This document shows positions 46,478-56,296 of a stretch of DNA of 64,000 nucleotides, one piece after another. Position 1 is the first letter of the stretch. Every line of letters starts with the position of its first letter. Origin of the DNA: an uncultured Psychrosphaera sp. (GTDB taxonomy: Bacteria > Pseudomonadota > Gammaproteobacteria > Enterobacterales > Alteromonadaceae); the NCBI RefSeq assembly GCF_947500655.1, contig NZ_CANMSK010000007.1, positions 99,679-163,678 of the forward strand, written 5' to 3'. The notes below the pieces were generated by a model, which saw only the letters and a list, made by a program, of their open reading frames with translations, was not told where the DNA came from and did not search any database. The translations under genes and the position numbers were made by a program.

Positions 46478-48412
46478 ATGATCCCAGAACTTGGTAATTT
46501 TGCTTTATATATCGCGTTTGCATTTAGTATTTTGTTGTCGATATTTCCCGCTATAGGTTTAAAACAAAACAATACGCGTTTGATGGCTATGGCGCCAAAC
46601 CTTACCATTGGTTTGTTTGTGTTTACCTTATTCTCTTTTGCGTGCTTGGCTTATGCTTTTTTAACCGATGATTTTACGGTTGTTAATGTGGCGCAAAATT
46701 CAAATTCATTATTGCCAATTCATTATAAATTTGCGGCAAGTTTTGGAAGCCATGAAGGATCGTTTTTACTTTGGTTGTTAATGCAATCAGGTTGGTCTTT
46801 CGCCGTTGCTATCTTCTCAAAAGGTTTACCTGTGGATATGCGTACTCGTGTATTAACAGTATTAGGTTGGATAAGTGTTGGTTTCTACGCTTATATCATT
46901 ATTTCTTCAAATCCATTTGAACGCACTTTACCTTATTTTCCAATTGACGGCCGTGACTTAAACCCATTACTACAAGACATAGGGATGATCATTCATCCAC
47001 CATTGTTGTATATGGGATATGTTGGTTTATCTATTGCGTTTGCGTTTGCTATTGCTGCGTTATTAAGTGGTAACTTAGACTCAACTTGGGCTAAATGGTC
47101 ACGTCCTTGGACTGCAGCAGCTTGGGCTTTTCTAACATTAGGCTTAACAATCGGTTCTTGGTGGGCTTATTCAGAACTTGGCTGGGGCGGCTGGTGGTTT
47201 TGGGATCCAGTTGAAAACGCAGCCTTTATGCCTTGGCTAGTCGCTACCGCATTATTGCATTCTCTAGCTGTTTCCGAAAAACGAAATGCCTTTAAAAGTT
47301 GGACAGTATTCTTAGCGATAGCAGCATTTTCATTAAGCTTGTTAGGAACCTTTTTAGTACGTTCTGGCGTTATTGTATCGGTACACGCATTTGCTACTGA
47401 TCCAGAACGAGGCGTATTTATTTTAGTATTATTAACTTTGGTAATAGGTGGCAGTTTATTACTGTATAGCTTAAAGGCTGGCAATATTAAAAGCTTTGGT
47501 AAGTTTTCAGTATTCTCGCGCGAGTCTATGTTGTGGAGTAATAACGTATTGTTAGTTGCTGCAACTATGGTTGTGTTAATGGGAACCTTGTTGCCTTTAG
47601 TCCATAAACAAATTGGTTTAGGTACTATCTCCATTGGCGAACCATTCTTTAATCAAATGTTTACTTACTTGATTGTTCCGTTTGCCTTACTGCTAGGTAT
47701 TGCGCCTTTAGTTCGTTGGAAACAAGATAAGTTAAACAACTTTATAGCTAAACCTTTGGTTGTTATCGCAATTAGTTTAACGCTTAGCTTAACTTGGCTG
47801 TTTGCTGAGTTTGATGAAATTAAGCCACTTGCTTTGTTGGGAGCGACATTATTCATTTGGATTATGCTGTTTACCGCTTTGGAATTAAAACAGACCTTAA
47901 ATAAGGTTTCGTTTAGTAAATTACCGTTAAGTCACTTTTCAATGGTGTTAGGTCATATAGGTATTGCATTTATTCTTGCCGGTGTGGGGTTAACCTCACA
48001 ATATTCAGTAGAGCGTGACGTTAAAATGAATATTGGTGACTCAGCAGAATTAAAAGGTTATGAATTTACCTTTGAACAAATTAATAATATCAAAGGGCCA
48101 AATTATGAAGGTTGGGCCGCTGAGATTTATATTACTAAACAAAATAAATTTGTTGCGGAATTGCATGCGGAAAAACGTTTTTATCCAGTACAACGTAATA
48201 CCATGACGGAAGCCGCTATCGATGCGGGTTTCTTCCGTGATATTTATATTTCCTTAGGTGAACGTTTACCTGATGGCGCTTGGGCTTTAAGAATTTACGT
48301 TAAACCTTATATTCGTTGGATTTGGTTAGGGGGCATTATTGTCGCTCTTGGTGGATTTTTAACTTTATTTGACCGTCGTTATCGTAATAAAAAAGCTTTG
48401 GCTAAGGGGTAA
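46478..48412 (+). CDS. ccmF: Heme lyase CcmF
   Basis: The 644-residue polytopic protein ligates heme to apocytochrome c. The WWD motif GWGGWWFWDPVENAAFMPW is near residue 235; FGSHEGSFLLWLLMQSGW and IIHPPLLYMGYVG carry conserved histidines, and the C-terminal WLGGIIVALGGFL segment is typical. The length is normal. It sits between ccmE and ccmG in the conserved order. Confidence 0.96.
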   Translation: MIPELGNFALYIAFAFSILLSIFPAIGLKQNNTRLMAMAPNLTIGLFVFTLFSFACLAYAFLTDDFTVVNVAQNSNSLLPIHYKFAASFGSHEGSFLLWLLMQSGWSFAVAIFSKGLPVDMRTRVLTVLGWISVGFYAYIIISSNPFERTLPYFPIDGRDLNPLLQDIGMIIHPPLLYMGYVGLSIAFAFAIAALLSGNLDSTWAKWSRPWTAAAWAFLTLGLTIGSWWAYSELGWGGWWFWDPVENAAFMPWLVATALLHSLAVSEKRNAFKSWTVFLAIAAFSLSLLGTFLVRSGVIVSVHAFATDPERGVFILVLLTLVIGGSLLLYSLKAGNIKSFGKFSVFSRESMLWSNNVLLVAATMVVLMGTLLPLVHKQIGLGTISIGEPFFNQMFTYLIVPFALLLGIAPLVRWKQDKLNNFIAKPLVVIAISLTLSLTWLFAEFDEIKPLALLGATLFIWIMLFTALELKQTLNKVSFSKLPLSHFSMVLGHIGIAFILAGVGLTSQYSVERDVKMNIGDSAELKGYEFTFEQINNIKGPNYEGWAAEIYITKQNKFVAELHAEKRFYPVQRNTMTEAAIDAGFFRDIYISLGERLPDGAWALRIYVKPYIRWIWLGGIIVALGGFLTLFDRRYRNKKALAKG

Positions 48413-48415
48413 GAG

Positions 48416-48997
48416 ATGACGACTAAAAAGTTTAATTTTCGTCTAGTTCCTTTAATACTGTTTGTATTGTTATTAGCTGTTTTATTAAAAGGTCTGTTTA
48501 GCGATCCTAGAGAGCGTGATTCAGCGTTAATTGGCAAAGCATTCCCACAGTTTCAGTTACCAGATTTGTATGATGATTCAAAGCAACATACAGAAAAAAC
48601 CTTATTAAATGAAGCCGTACTCATTAATGTATGGGGTACATGGTGCATAACCTGTAAATACGAATTACCGTATTTAGCTAAATTAGCCAATGAATATGAC
48701 GTGAAAATAGTTGGTCTTTATTACGACCAAAACTATGCGCCTGAGTTTGGTCAATTTGCCGATATTCCAGCAATAAGAGTTGAAGTTAAAGATATGTTGG
48801 CGCGTTTAGGCAACCCTTATCAATACAATATTTTAGATCTAGACCGCAGTTTGTCACTCAACTTGGGTGTAACGGGCGCGCCAGAAACCTTCTTGGTTGA
48901 TGCTAACGGTATTATTCGTATGCATCATATGGGGGACGTTAATGAACGTATTTGGCGAGAGAAATTAGCGCCAATTTGGAATGAGATCAATCAATGA
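48416..48997 (+). CDS. dsbE: Thiol:disulfide interchange protein CcmG/DsbE
   Basis: The 193-residue membrane-anchored thioredoxin-like protein reduces apocytochrome c cysteines. It has one N-terminal membrane segment (LVPLILFVLLLAVLLKGLF) and a thioredoxin fold with active site WGTWCITCKYELPYL; the CXXC reads CITC, where CcmG usually has CPTC. The cis-proline loop VTGAPETFLVDANG is intact. It begins 3 bp after ccmF and overlaps ccmH by 4 bp. Confidence 0.94.
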   Translation: MTTKKFNFRLVPLILFVLLLAVLLKGLFSDPRERDSALIGKAFPQFQLPDLYDDSKQHTEKTLLNEAVLINVWGTWCITCKYELPYLAKLANEYDVKIVGLYYDQNYAPEFGQFADIPAIRVEVKDMLARLGNPYQYNILDLDRSLSLNLGVTGAPETFLVDANGIIRMHHMGDVNERIWREKLAPIWNEINQ

Positions 48998-49512
48998 AAA
49001 AGTTAACTGTCTTATTTAGTTTAATGTTCTTTGTTTGTGTTGCTAACGCAACGGAAGATCAAATCACCTTTAAATCAGAACAACAAAAATCAACTTATTT
49101 AGAACTAACTGCGGAGCTTAGATGTCCTAAGTGTCAGAATCAAAACATTGCAGACTCAAATGCCGTTGTAGCCAAAGATATGCGGGTAAAAGTAAAAGCT
49201 TTGTTGGATGAAGGTCAAGATAAAGAACAGGTTATTCAATATATGATCAACCGTTATGGGCAGTTTGCTCATTATCAACCACCGTTAAATGTGGCAACTA
49301 GCTTGTTATGGTTAATGCCAATAGGGTTTATTTTATTTGCTGTTGTTCTACAAGTTAAACGTAGTAAATCAAAAAACGATGTAAACGTGAGTGAGACTGG
49401 TGCAGTACAATTAGACTCTGGTCAACTAGACCGAGAATTAGAACTATTACTAGAAAGCAACACATTAGATGGCAGCTCAGTAGATAATAGCAGTAAGGAC
49501 AATAAACAATGA
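48994..49512 (+). CDS. ccmH: Cytochrome c maturation protein CcmH (CcmL-type)
   Basis: The 172-residue protein has a signal peptide, then the thioredox motif LRCPKCQNQNIADSNAVVAKDMR (CPKC) and a later membrane segment (SLLWLMPIGFILFAVVL). It passes electrons to apocytochrome c with CcmG. It corresponds to the N-terminal part of the fused E. coli CcmH; the C-terminal part is a separate ccmI here. It overlaps both neighbours by 4 bp. Confidence 0.93.
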   Translation: MKKLTVLFSLMFFVCVANATEDQITFKSEQQKSTYLELTAELRCPKCQNQNIADSNAVVAKDMRVKVKALLDEGQDKEQVIQYMINRYGQFAHYQPPLNVATSLLWLMPIGFILFAVVLQVKRSKSKNDVNVSETGAVQLDSGQLDRELELLLESNTLDGSSVDNSSKDNKQ

Positions 49513-50771
49513 TCACTTCTTTTTGGCTACCCGCGTTATTAATGCTGTTAATTGCCTGTGTTTTTGTATTCTTTCCATTTATTTCTTATAAAATTAAAGT
49601 CAGTAAAGCAGAACAAGCATCAAGCTGGTTCCATGCTCGTGAAAAAGAACTAGCAAAAGAATATGCCGCGGAAAAATATACAGAGCAAGAATATCAAGAA
49701 GCATTGACCGAGTTAAAGCTAACGGCAAAAGATGAGCTAACTACAGTACAAACCGATAACTCTAATTCTGTGGTTGATAGTCGTGTATATAAACCTTATT
49801 TATATGCCGCTACAGCTTGTTTATTAATTATCGTTTCTGTGTTTTATATTAATAAAGGACTTTATCAACAAGTTGATGATTGGCAGCAAACATTAGCCAA
49901 AATGCCAGAGCTTAGTAAAAGAGTGATTCAAAACTTAGACTCTCAGGTATCAGAACAAGAATTAAGAGAATTTGCATTAGGCTTACGTACTAAATTAGCA
50001 ACCAAAGAAGATCATATTGGTTGGATGTTATTAGGCCGAGTATTGTTGTCATTACAAGATGTAGATGGTGCAATATCGGCGTTTGAAAAATCGTATAATA
50101 TGCAAAATAATAACGTATCTAATACAGTGAGTCTTGCTCAAGCATTACAAATTAAAGGTGAAGAGTTTGATATAAAGCGCTCGTTATCTTTATTACAGGA
50201 AGCGTTAACCCTAAAACCTGATAATGAACTAGCCATTATTTTATTTGGTGAAGGTAACCTGATGTTAGAACGTTACGATGTTGCTAAAAAAGGTTTTGAT
50301 TTTGCCTTACAAATATTAGATAAAAACGATCCTAGAATTGGCGCTATTCAAGATAGATTGGACTTCATAAATAAAAAACTATCTATGTTATCAAAATCAT
50401 CGCCTACAAACTTATCAGAAAAAACACCTTCAATTCAGATATCTGTTAATATTCCAGCTGAGTTAAAGAATAAGATGGTTCGTTTTCATTATTTATTTGT
50501 GTTCGCTAAAACTGATAAAATGCCGATGCCAATAGCGGTGAAAAAACTACCTATTTCTACAATGCCAACCATAGTCACTTTGTCAGATTCTGACATGATG
50601 ATACCGGGGCAAAAATTATCAGATTATAAAACAGTTAGTGTCTTTGCCCGTTTATCTGTGGATGATAATGCGCCTTTTGAACTAGGTGATTGGCAAGGTA
50701 AGAAAATTAATATTGATACCTCAAATTCAGAAGCTATCAATACAGTTATTATCAATGAGGAATATAAATAA
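49509..50771 (+). CDS. ccmI: Cytochrome c maturation protein CcmI
   Basis: The 420-residue protein has two membrane segments near the N-terminus with a leucine-rich cytoplasmic loop, then a periplasmic TPR region (DHIGWMLLGRVLLSLQDVDGAISAFEKSY, PDNELAIILFGEGNLMLERYDVAKKGF) and a C-terminal beta-rich domain. It chaperones apocytochrome c to the heme lyase. It overlaps ccmH by 4 bp and shares one base with mlaA (TAATG). Confidence 0.92.
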   Translation: MITSFWLPALLMLLIACVFVFFPFISYKIKVSKAEQASSWFHAREKELAKEYAAEKYTEQEYQEALTELKLTAKDELTTVQTDNSNSVVDSRVYKPYLYAATACLLIIVSVFYINKGLYQQVDDWQQTLAKMPELSKRVIQNLDSQVSEQELREFALGLRTKLATKEDHIGWMLLGRVLLSLQDVDGAISAFEKSYNMQNNNVSNTVSLAQALQIKGEEFDIKRSLSLLQEALTLKPDNELAIILFGEGNLMLERYDVAKKGFDFALQILDKNDPRIGAIQDRLDFINKKLSMLSKSSPTNLSEKTPSIQISVNIPAELKNKMVRFHYLFVFAKTDKMPMPIAVKKLPISTMPTIVTLSDSDMMIPGQKLSDYKTVSVFARLSVDDNAPFELGDWQGKKINIDTSNSEAINTVIINEEYK

Positions 50772-51553
50772 TGTCGTCTTTTAATCGAATTGCTTTGTTA
50801 ATTCTACTACTTTTGTTGACGACCGCATGTACAAGTAATTCAGAACGACAACAACAAGCCGCAACCAACGGTGAAGTCGTTGTTGAAGATTTTTCAGATC
50901 CAAGAGACCCGTTTGAAACCGTTAACCGTGAGTTGTGGGACTTTAACTGGAATATATTAGACAAGTATTTATTACGCCCGTTAGCGGTTGGTTATTCTGA
51001 ATATTTACCTCGTCCTGCGCAAACAGGTGTTAGAAACTTTGTGACTAACCTTGAAGAACCAGGTTATGCATTAAATAGTTTGTTTCAAGGTAAACTTAAA
51101 AAATCAGGCAAAGCAGTGGGGCGTTTTGCTATTAATACTACCGTTGGAATTCTTGGTATTTTTGATGTGGCTAAATATATTGGTTTAGAACAACATAAAG
51201 AAGATTTTGGCCAAACGATGGCGGTTGCTGGTGTTGGTAATGGACCTTATGCAATGATCCCAGGTTATGGGCCTACAACGGCTCGAGATTTAACTGGTGA
51301 CTTTGTTGATGGCATGATCTTCCCTTTGTATTTATTATCAGTGCCAGAGTCATTACTTAAGTTAGGCGTGAAAGCTGTTTACACTCGTGCTGATTTATTA
51401 CAGCAAGAAAGCATGATCAATAGTTCAACCGACAGTTACATTTTTGTTAAGGAAGTGTATTTCCAAAACCAGAACTTTAAAATTCATGATGGTAATCCAC
51501 CACTTAAAAAAGAAGTTGAATTTGACGATGCGTTTTTAGATGAAATTGATTAA
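50771..51553 (+). CDS. mlaA: MlaA/VacJ family lipoprotein
   Basis: The 260-residue protein has a lipoprotein signal (IALLILLLLLTTACTSN) and the MlaA family core: DPRDPFETVNRELWDFNWNILDKYLLRPLAVGY, FVTNLEEPGYALNSLFQGK, GRFAINTTVGILGIFDVA, EDFGQTMAVAGVGNGPYAMIPGYGPTTARD. MlaA is an outer-membrane lipoprotein that removes mislocalised phospholipid from the outer leaflet and hands it to MlaC. It is coupled to ccmI by a one-base overlap, an uncommon partner; the other mla genes are not in the window. A terminator follows. Confidence 0.93.
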   Translation: MSSFNRIALLILLLLLTTACTSNSERQQQAATNGEVVVEDFSDPRDPFETVNRELWDFNWNILDKYLLRPLAVGYSEYLPRPAQTGVRNFVTNLEEPGYALNSLFQGKLKKSGKAVGRFAINTTVGILGIFDVAKYIGLEQHKEDFGQTMAVAGVGNGPYAMIPGYGPTTARDLTGDFVDGMIFPLYLLSVPESLLKLGVKAVYTRADLLQQESMINSSTDSYIFVKEVYFQNQNFKIHDGNPPLKKEVEFDDAFLDEID

Positions 51554-51585
51554 TTTCTATTAACTCTTAAAGTTTCTAAATACAA

Positions 51586-51623
51586 CAAAAAAGCCATTTA
51601 ATTAATATTAAATGGTTTTTTTT
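51586..51623. terminator. Terminator after mlaA
   Basis: GCCATTTAAT and ATTAAATGG arms have six A on the left and eight T on the right; it could also serve ilvH on the opposite strand. Confidence 0.85.
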
Positions 51624-51652
51624 ATGAGCTTTAGGGCTTCTATTACTTTCTA

Positions 51653-51706
51653 ACTTACAACTTACAACTTACAGCTTACAGCTTTTAAGCTTTAAGGCTT
51701 TAAAGC
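51653..51706. repeat. Heptad array overlapping the ilvH stop codon
   Basis: Three ACTTACA units, one GCTTACA unit, then degenerate CTTTAAG/GCTTTAA units run into the last codons of ilvH. It is a right-arm type array like those at 941 and 2499. Confidence 0.7.
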
Positions 51707-52189
51707 TTTATCACCACGGCCAATGCCAACTACACCAGAACGTACTGTTTCAATAATGCTGCCATTTTCACGCATAACATCAATAAAAGCTTCTACTTTC
51801 TCTGACGTGCCAAGTAGCTGTACTGTATAAACTTTGGCAGTAACATCAATGATTTGTCCACGGAAAATATCAGAGCAACGTTTTATCTCTTCACGTTGTT
51901 CATTGTTTTCAGCTAGCATTTTTACCAGAACAACTTCACGTTCAACATTAGGGCGTTCAGTAAGCTCACGTACCTTTAATACATCAACTAGCTTGTTAAC
52001 TTGCTTAGTTATTTGTTCTAGCACGCGCTGATCGCCTCTTGTGCTAATGGTTATACGAGACAGAGACTCATCATCTGTTTTAGCTACGGTCAAACTTTCA
52101 ATGTTATAACCACGTTGTGAAAACAGGCCAACAATTCTTGATAAAGCACCAGGTTCATTTTCTAATAGGATAGATAAAATACGACGCAT
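51692..52189 (-). CDS. ilvH: Acetolactate synthase small (regulatory) subunit
   Basis: The 165-residue regulatory subunit has an N-terminal ACT domain (RRILSILLENEPGALSRIVGLFSQRGYNIESLTVAKTDD) and a C-terminal domain with VYTVQLLGTSEKVEAFI. It activates the catalytic subunit and mediates valine feedback. Its start overlaps the ilvI stop by one base. The final residues (ALKP) and the stop are encoded by repeat sequence, where the E. coli protein has a different short tail, so insertion of a repeat probably replaced the original end. Confidence 0.95.
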   Translation of the reverse strand: MRRILSILLENEPGALSRIVGLFSQRGYNIESLTVAKTDDESLSRITISTRGDQRVLEQITKQVNKLVDVLKVRELTERPNVEREVVLVKMLAENNEQREEIKRCSDIFRGQIIDVTAKVYTVQLLGTSEKVEAFIDVMRENGSIIETVRSGVVGIGRGDKALKP

Positions 52190-53928
52190 TACTTGTTCTC
52201 CCCATCTTTAGAAGCCAATACCATATCGTCAATAGTGCCACCTTTAACTTGCATAGGATATACATGTGCGGATGGGTCAACATTAATGTCTAAGAAAACT
52301 AACTTATCTTTCATTGCGAAGGCTTTTTCCATTACACTTTTAAGTTCTCTAGGATCGGACACACGCATTCCTACATGGCCATAAGCTTCTGCTAATTTTA
52401 CAAAGTCAGGCAATGAGTCCATATAAGAGTGAGAATGACGGCCGTCGTAAAACATAGACTGCCATTGTTTAACCATACCTAACGAGCTGTTATTAATATT
52501 TATGATTTTAACCGGAATACCATATTGCATACAGGTAGCGAGTTCTTGAATATTCATTTGAATAGAACCATCGCCTGTAACACAAGCAACATAACTGTCA
52601 GGGAAAGCTAACTTCACGCCCATAGCGGCTGGTAAACCAAAGCCCATAGTGCCTAAACCACCAGAGTTTATCCATTGACGTGGTTTTTTAAATGGATAAT
52701 ACATAGCGGCAAACATCTGATGTTGACCAACATCGGACGTTACATAAGCATCACCATTAGTTACTTCATATAAACATTCAACAACTTGTTGAGGCATTAT
52801 TTTATCAGCAGATTTTGTATAACCTAAGCTATCTACTTCGCGCCATTGGTCAATTTGATTCCACCATCTGGCCATTTCATCTTTGTCATTGGTAACATTT
52901 TCATGTTCCATCAACTCTAGAACTTGTTGTAATACACGCTTTGCTTCACCAACAACAGGAACGTGTGCCTGAATTGTTTTTGAGATTGAAGTTGGATCAA
53001 CATCAACATGAACAATAGTGGCATTAGGGCAAAATTTTGTAACGTTATTGGTAACTCGGTCATCAAAGCGAGCCCCCACTGCAAATATTACATCAGCATT
53101 GTGCATCGTTTTATTGGCTTCATAAGTTCCATGCATACCTAACATACCGACATATTGAGGATGAACGCCAGATATTCCACCTAAGCCCATAAGAGTATTA
53201 GTAACTGGTGCATTTAACTTTTCAGCTAGTGCTGTTAGTTCAGCAGATGCTTCTGCTGATATTATGCCGCCGCCGGTATATAAAACTGGGCGTTTCGCTT
53301 TACATAATACGTCTACTGCTTTTTTAATTTGGCGTGGATGACCTTTAGTAGAAGGTTTATAAGAGCGAATGTTAATTTCTTTCGGTAAATAATAAGGTGC
53401 TTTAATTAATGGACTTACTATATCTTTTGGTAAGTCGACAACAACTGGGCCCGGACGGCCAGTGCGAGCAATGTAATATGCTTTAGCAATTGCTTCTGGA
53501 ATATCTTCAGCACGTTTAACTAAAAAACTGTGTTTAACAATAGGGCGTGAACAGCCAACCATATCCGTTTCTTGGAATGCATCTTCACCAATAACGGTAG
53601 TAGGGACTTGACCAGATAAAACAACAAGAGGTATTGAGTCCATATAAGCAGTAGCAATACCAGTAATAGTATTAGTAGCGCCAGGACCTGAAGTAACGAG
53701 TACAGAGCCGACATCACCAGTTGAGCGTGCATAACCATCTGCTGCGTGTACAGCCGCTTGTTCATGACGAACAAGAATATGTTCAATTGATTGGTGCTCA
53801 AATAAGGCATCGTATATATCTAAAACAGCCCCACCTGGATAACCAAATAGATACTTAACACCCAGATCTTCTAAAGATTTAACCACCATTTGGGCGCCAG
53901 TTAACATTGGCCTTTCATCGTTATTCAT
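52189..53928 (-). CDS. ilvI: Acetolactate synthase large (catalytic) subunit
   Basis: The 579-residue ThDP- and FAD-dependent enzyme makes acetolactate or acetohydroxybutyrate for branched-chain amino acid synthesis. [32 protein letters not shown] (catalytic Glu), the ThDP-binding [31 protein letters not shown] and [15 protein letters not shown] are intact. It forms an ilvIH operon with the small subunit. No leader-peptide attenuator was recognised upstream. Confidence 0.96.
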   Translation of the reverse strand: MNNDERPMLTGAQMVVKSLEDLGVKYLFGYPGGAVLDIYDALFEHQSIEHILVRHEQAAVHAADGYARSTGDVGSVLVTSGPGATNTITGIATAYMDSIPLVVLSGQVPTTVIGEDAFQETDMVGCSRPIVKHSFLVKRAEDIPEAIAKAYYIARTGRPGPVVVDLPKDIVSPLIKAPYYLPKEINIRSYKPSTKGHPRQIKKAVDVLCKAKRPVLYTGGGIISAEASAELTALAEKLNAPVTNTLMGLGGISGVHPQYVGMLGMHGTYEANKTMHNADVIFAVGARFDDRVTNNVTKFCPNATIVHVDVDPTSISKTIQAHVPVVGEAKRVLQQVLELMEHENVTNDKDEMARWWNQIDQWREVDSLGYTKSADKIMPQQVVECLYEVTNGDAYVTSDVGQHQMFAAMYYPFKKPRQWINSGGLGTMGFGLPAAMGVKLAFPDSYVACVTGDGSIQMNIQELATCMQYGIPVKIININNSSLGMVKQWQSMFYDGRHSHSYMDSLPDFVKLAEAYGHVGMRVSDPRELKSVMEKAFAMKDKLVFLDINVDPSAHVYPMQVKGGTIDDMVLASKDGENK

Positions 53929-54104
53929 ATTTAAAAATTCTCTTATTATTTTTGTTGATCGTAGCTGATTACGTTTTTACTCTAATTTAGTATGAAAATA
54001 CACCCCTAATTAAGCATTTTTTTTAAATAACTTAGACGTAAAGTTACAAAATATGATTTACTTAGTGCTCATTAATTAAGCATAGCTAATTGAAAGTAAA
54101 ATTC

Positions 54105-54566
54105 ATGAAAGAAATTAAACATTTATCCGCTGCTAAATTGAAACAACTGATGAATCGCTTAGATTTTTTCCGGTGTTTAGAACTTAAAGATCGAAACAGC
54201 TTAGTAGAGAAACAGTTAATAAAAGTTAGGAGTTATCGTAAAGACGAATATCTAATTGAGTATGGAGAACATGGCGATGAGTTTTTCATGTTAATGAGTG
54301 GAATGTTAGATGTTAAAACCTCCAGTGGAAAAACAGTCGCGGAGTTAGAACCAGGACAGGTATTTGGTGAAGTTGCATTTATCTTAAATGAAAAACGCAG
54401 TGCTTCTGTAATTGCCAGTGAAGATGTGGTGGTTATGTTAATCGATCATAAAACCCTAAAACTAATGCCCGTTACACTCAGAGATAAAATTAAAGACAAA
54501 TTGATTGGTGGTTTGGTACATAGAGTAGAAGAGCTAAATTTTAAGCTAGAAAAGTTTATTTTATAA
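54105..54566 (+). CDS. Cyclic nucleotide-binding domain protein
   Basis: The product is 153 residues when started at ATG 54105, which has a GAAAG site 8 bases upstream; TTG 54090 is the alternative. One cyclic-nucleotide-binding fold is visible: LIEYGEHGDEFFMLMSGMLDVKTSSGKTVAELEPGQVFGEVAFILNEKRSASVIASEDVVVM, with the phosphate-binding FGEVAFILNEKRSASV. There is no helix-turn-helix or catalytic domain, so it would act through protein contacts. Ligand and partner are unknown. Divergent from ilvI with 176 bp between. Confidence 0.8.
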   Translation: MKEIKHLSAAKLKQLMNRLDFFRCLELKDRNSLVEKQLIKVRSYRKDEYLIEYGEHGDEFFMLMSGMLDVKTSSGKTVAELEPGQVFGEVAFILNEKRSASVIASEDVVVMLIDHKTLKLMPVTLRDKIKDKLIGGLVHRVEELNFKLEKFIL

Positions 54567-54688
54567 AATAATGTATAGATATAGGCTTACAAAAATAAGG
54601 AATAACGCAGTACAAAAATCAAACGCTTGGCTTTACTGCTACTTATTTGTATAGTTTTTGAGCTTATTGTCAATAAATTGAAGTACTT

Positions 54689-54859
54689 ATGAAGCTGAAG
54701 TGGTTATATGTAATTGGTGGTTTAGTTATATTTAGTGTCGTTATGTTTGCCTTAATAACGGTGAAATTGGACTCTTTTTTAGAAGACGATGAGGTAGACC
54801 CAGCTGCTCAAAAGCACCTACGTAGTAACAACAAGCATTTCAGTGTTAAAAACTTATAG
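54689..54859 (+). CDS. Small single-pass membrane protein, possibly frameshifted
   Basis: A 56-residue ORF has a typical small membrane protein layout: short basic start (MKLKWLY), one hydrophobic segment (VIGGLVIFSVVMFALITV) and a charged tail rich in Asp and Glu. It ends at a TAG just after a run of five A (54848-54852). Removing one A would join it to an open frame continuing to 55007 (about 105 residues in all, beginning TYRPHSSETCLYGAAMM after the junction). Either a small gene or a decayed larger one; no family is recognised. Confidence 0.4.
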   Translation: MKLKWLYVIGGLVIFSVVMFALITVKLDSFLEDDEVDPAAQKHLRSNNKHFSVKNL

Positions 54860-55039
54860 ACCTCACTCAAGTGAAACCTGTCTTTACGGTGCAGCTATGA
54901 TGTTAAATAATCTAGCTGATGATGCCAAATCAACTATTACGAGTGAAACTCAGTGTATTCATACATTAGTTATCTTTATTGCTAGAGAAAAAAATGGGTT
55001 TCCATAAAATTCACACAAGAAAAGAATAACTTGATCATA

Positions 55040-55723
55040 TTAAAATAACTGATCTAATTGTTTAATTACAACTTTATCAACTTCTATTATATCCGTTTCA
55101 ACCTGTACATGATCATTTGCCAATAAGCGCATTTTTTTAGCTAGCTGTTCCCCTGTTATTGGTTTGTATCGTTTTATAAATGGCACAAACTGTAAAAATG
55201 AAAATAACCAAATAGCAACTTTCTCACCCAGCCTAAATTCATTGCGTTTACCAGATAAAAACGAAGGACGAACAATGATCAATTGTGGCCAATTTTGCTC
55301 TATTAGGTTTTGCTCTAGTTGACCTTTAAGTTGTAAATAAAACGAAGAAGACTTTGGATTGGCGTTTGCCGAGCTTACAATAATAAATTTATTAACGTCA
55401 TTTTGACGTGCATAACGTGCAATTTCAGTTGGGATTTTTAAGTCAATTTTTGTTTGTAGCAGTTTGCTACCAGCTTGTTTTAACGTGGTGCCAATACAGC
55501 AGAATAGTTCATCACCAACAAGCTTGGCTTGCCAATTACTCATATTATTAAAATCAACAATATGCTGAATAAGTTTGTTTTGGGGATCGGCATTGTCAGG
55601 TAAGGCAATTAAATTACGCACAAATACATGCACGGTTTGGTAATTACCATCAAGTAATAACTGTTCCGTTAGCTGTTGGCCGACTAAGCCTGTGGCTCCA
55701 ATAATTAACGCAGTTTTACTCAT
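55040..55723 (-). CDS. NAD(P)-binding oxidoreductase, atypical SDR (HTATIP2/YbjT-like)
   Basis: The 227-residue Rossmann protein begins with ALIIGATGLVGQQLTEQLL, followed by DELFCCIGTTLKQAGS, KFIIVSSANANPKSSSFYLQLKGQLE and VRPSFLSGKR, the pattern of the atypical short-chain dehydrogenases related to HTATIP2 and YbjT. The CIGTTLKQAGS stretch is typical of the subgroup. No substrate is known. It stands alone upstream of nothing obvious, about 100 bp from ruvX on the same strand. Confidence 0.82.
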   Translation of the reverse strand: MSKTALIIGATGLVGQQLTEQLLLDGNYQTVHVFVRNLIALPDNADPQNKLIQHIVDFNNMSNWQAKLVGDELFCCIGTTLKQAGSKLLQTKIDLKIPTEIARYARQNDVNKFIIVSSANANPKSSSFYLQLKGQLEQNLIEQNWPQLIIVRPSFLSGKRNEFRLGEKVAIWLFSFLQFVPFIKRYKPITGEQLAKKMRLLANDHVQVETDIIEVDKVVIKQLDQLF

Positions 55724-55821
55724 TCTAATTAATCCTTAATTAATATTTTTATCATGTCATTCTAGCGCATGTTTGGTATATGTCAGTTTCTTCTACTCTG
55801 TTCTTTACTGTTTCTTTGGGG

Positions 55822-56241
55822 CTAATATTGACTCTCAAACCAGCTTTCTAAAATAACAGCTGCAGACTGAGCGTCAATGTTACCTTTTTTTAAATTCTTG
55901 TAGCCACCACGTTCAAACAGAGTTGCTTTTGCATCTACCGTGGTTAAGCGTTCGTCGTGTGTGGTCACTTGAACCCCAAAACGACCATGTAAACGATTAG
56001 CAAATTTACGGGCGCGAACGGTGATCTCTTGATCCGTGCCATCCATATTTAGCGGTAAACCAACCACCACTAAGTCAGGCTGCCACTCAGTTAATAATTT
56101 AGCTACGTCATCCCAATTAGGTACACCGTCTTTTGCTTTAAAGGCTTTTAAAGGAGATGCTGTGCCCGTTAGCATTTGACCTATGGCAAAACCAATGGAG
56201 CCTGTACCAAAGTCGACTCCAATTACCGTTTTAACATCCAT
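55822..56241 (-). CDS. ruvX: Holliday junction resolvase-like YqgF/RuvX, pre-16S rRNA nuclease
   Basis: The 139-residue RNase H-fold protein has [17 protein letters not shown], with the first catalytic Asp, then [34 protein letters not shown] and [14 protein letters not shown], carrying the remaining acidic residues. The YqgF family matures the 5' end of 16S rRNA in E. coli. It is last in the rsmE-gshB-yqgE-ruvX run, an order conserved in gammaproteobacteria. Confidence 0.94.
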   Translation of the reverse strand: MDVKTVIGVDFGTGSIGFAIGQMLTGTASPLKAFKAKDGVPNWDDVAKLLTEWQPDLVVVGLPLNMDGTDQEITVRARKFANRLHGRFGVQVTTHDERLTTVDAKATLFERGGYKNLKKGNIDAQSAAVILESWFESQY

Positions 56242-56296
56242 TAATTTTATCCACTAGTCGTTCATTAATTCTATTATTAATAACAATGATAAAAAC

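Noticed and set aside
53929..54104. Leader peptide/attenuator before ilvI
   Set aside because: I found no short ORF rich in branched-chain codons and no terminator/antiterminator pair in this gap.
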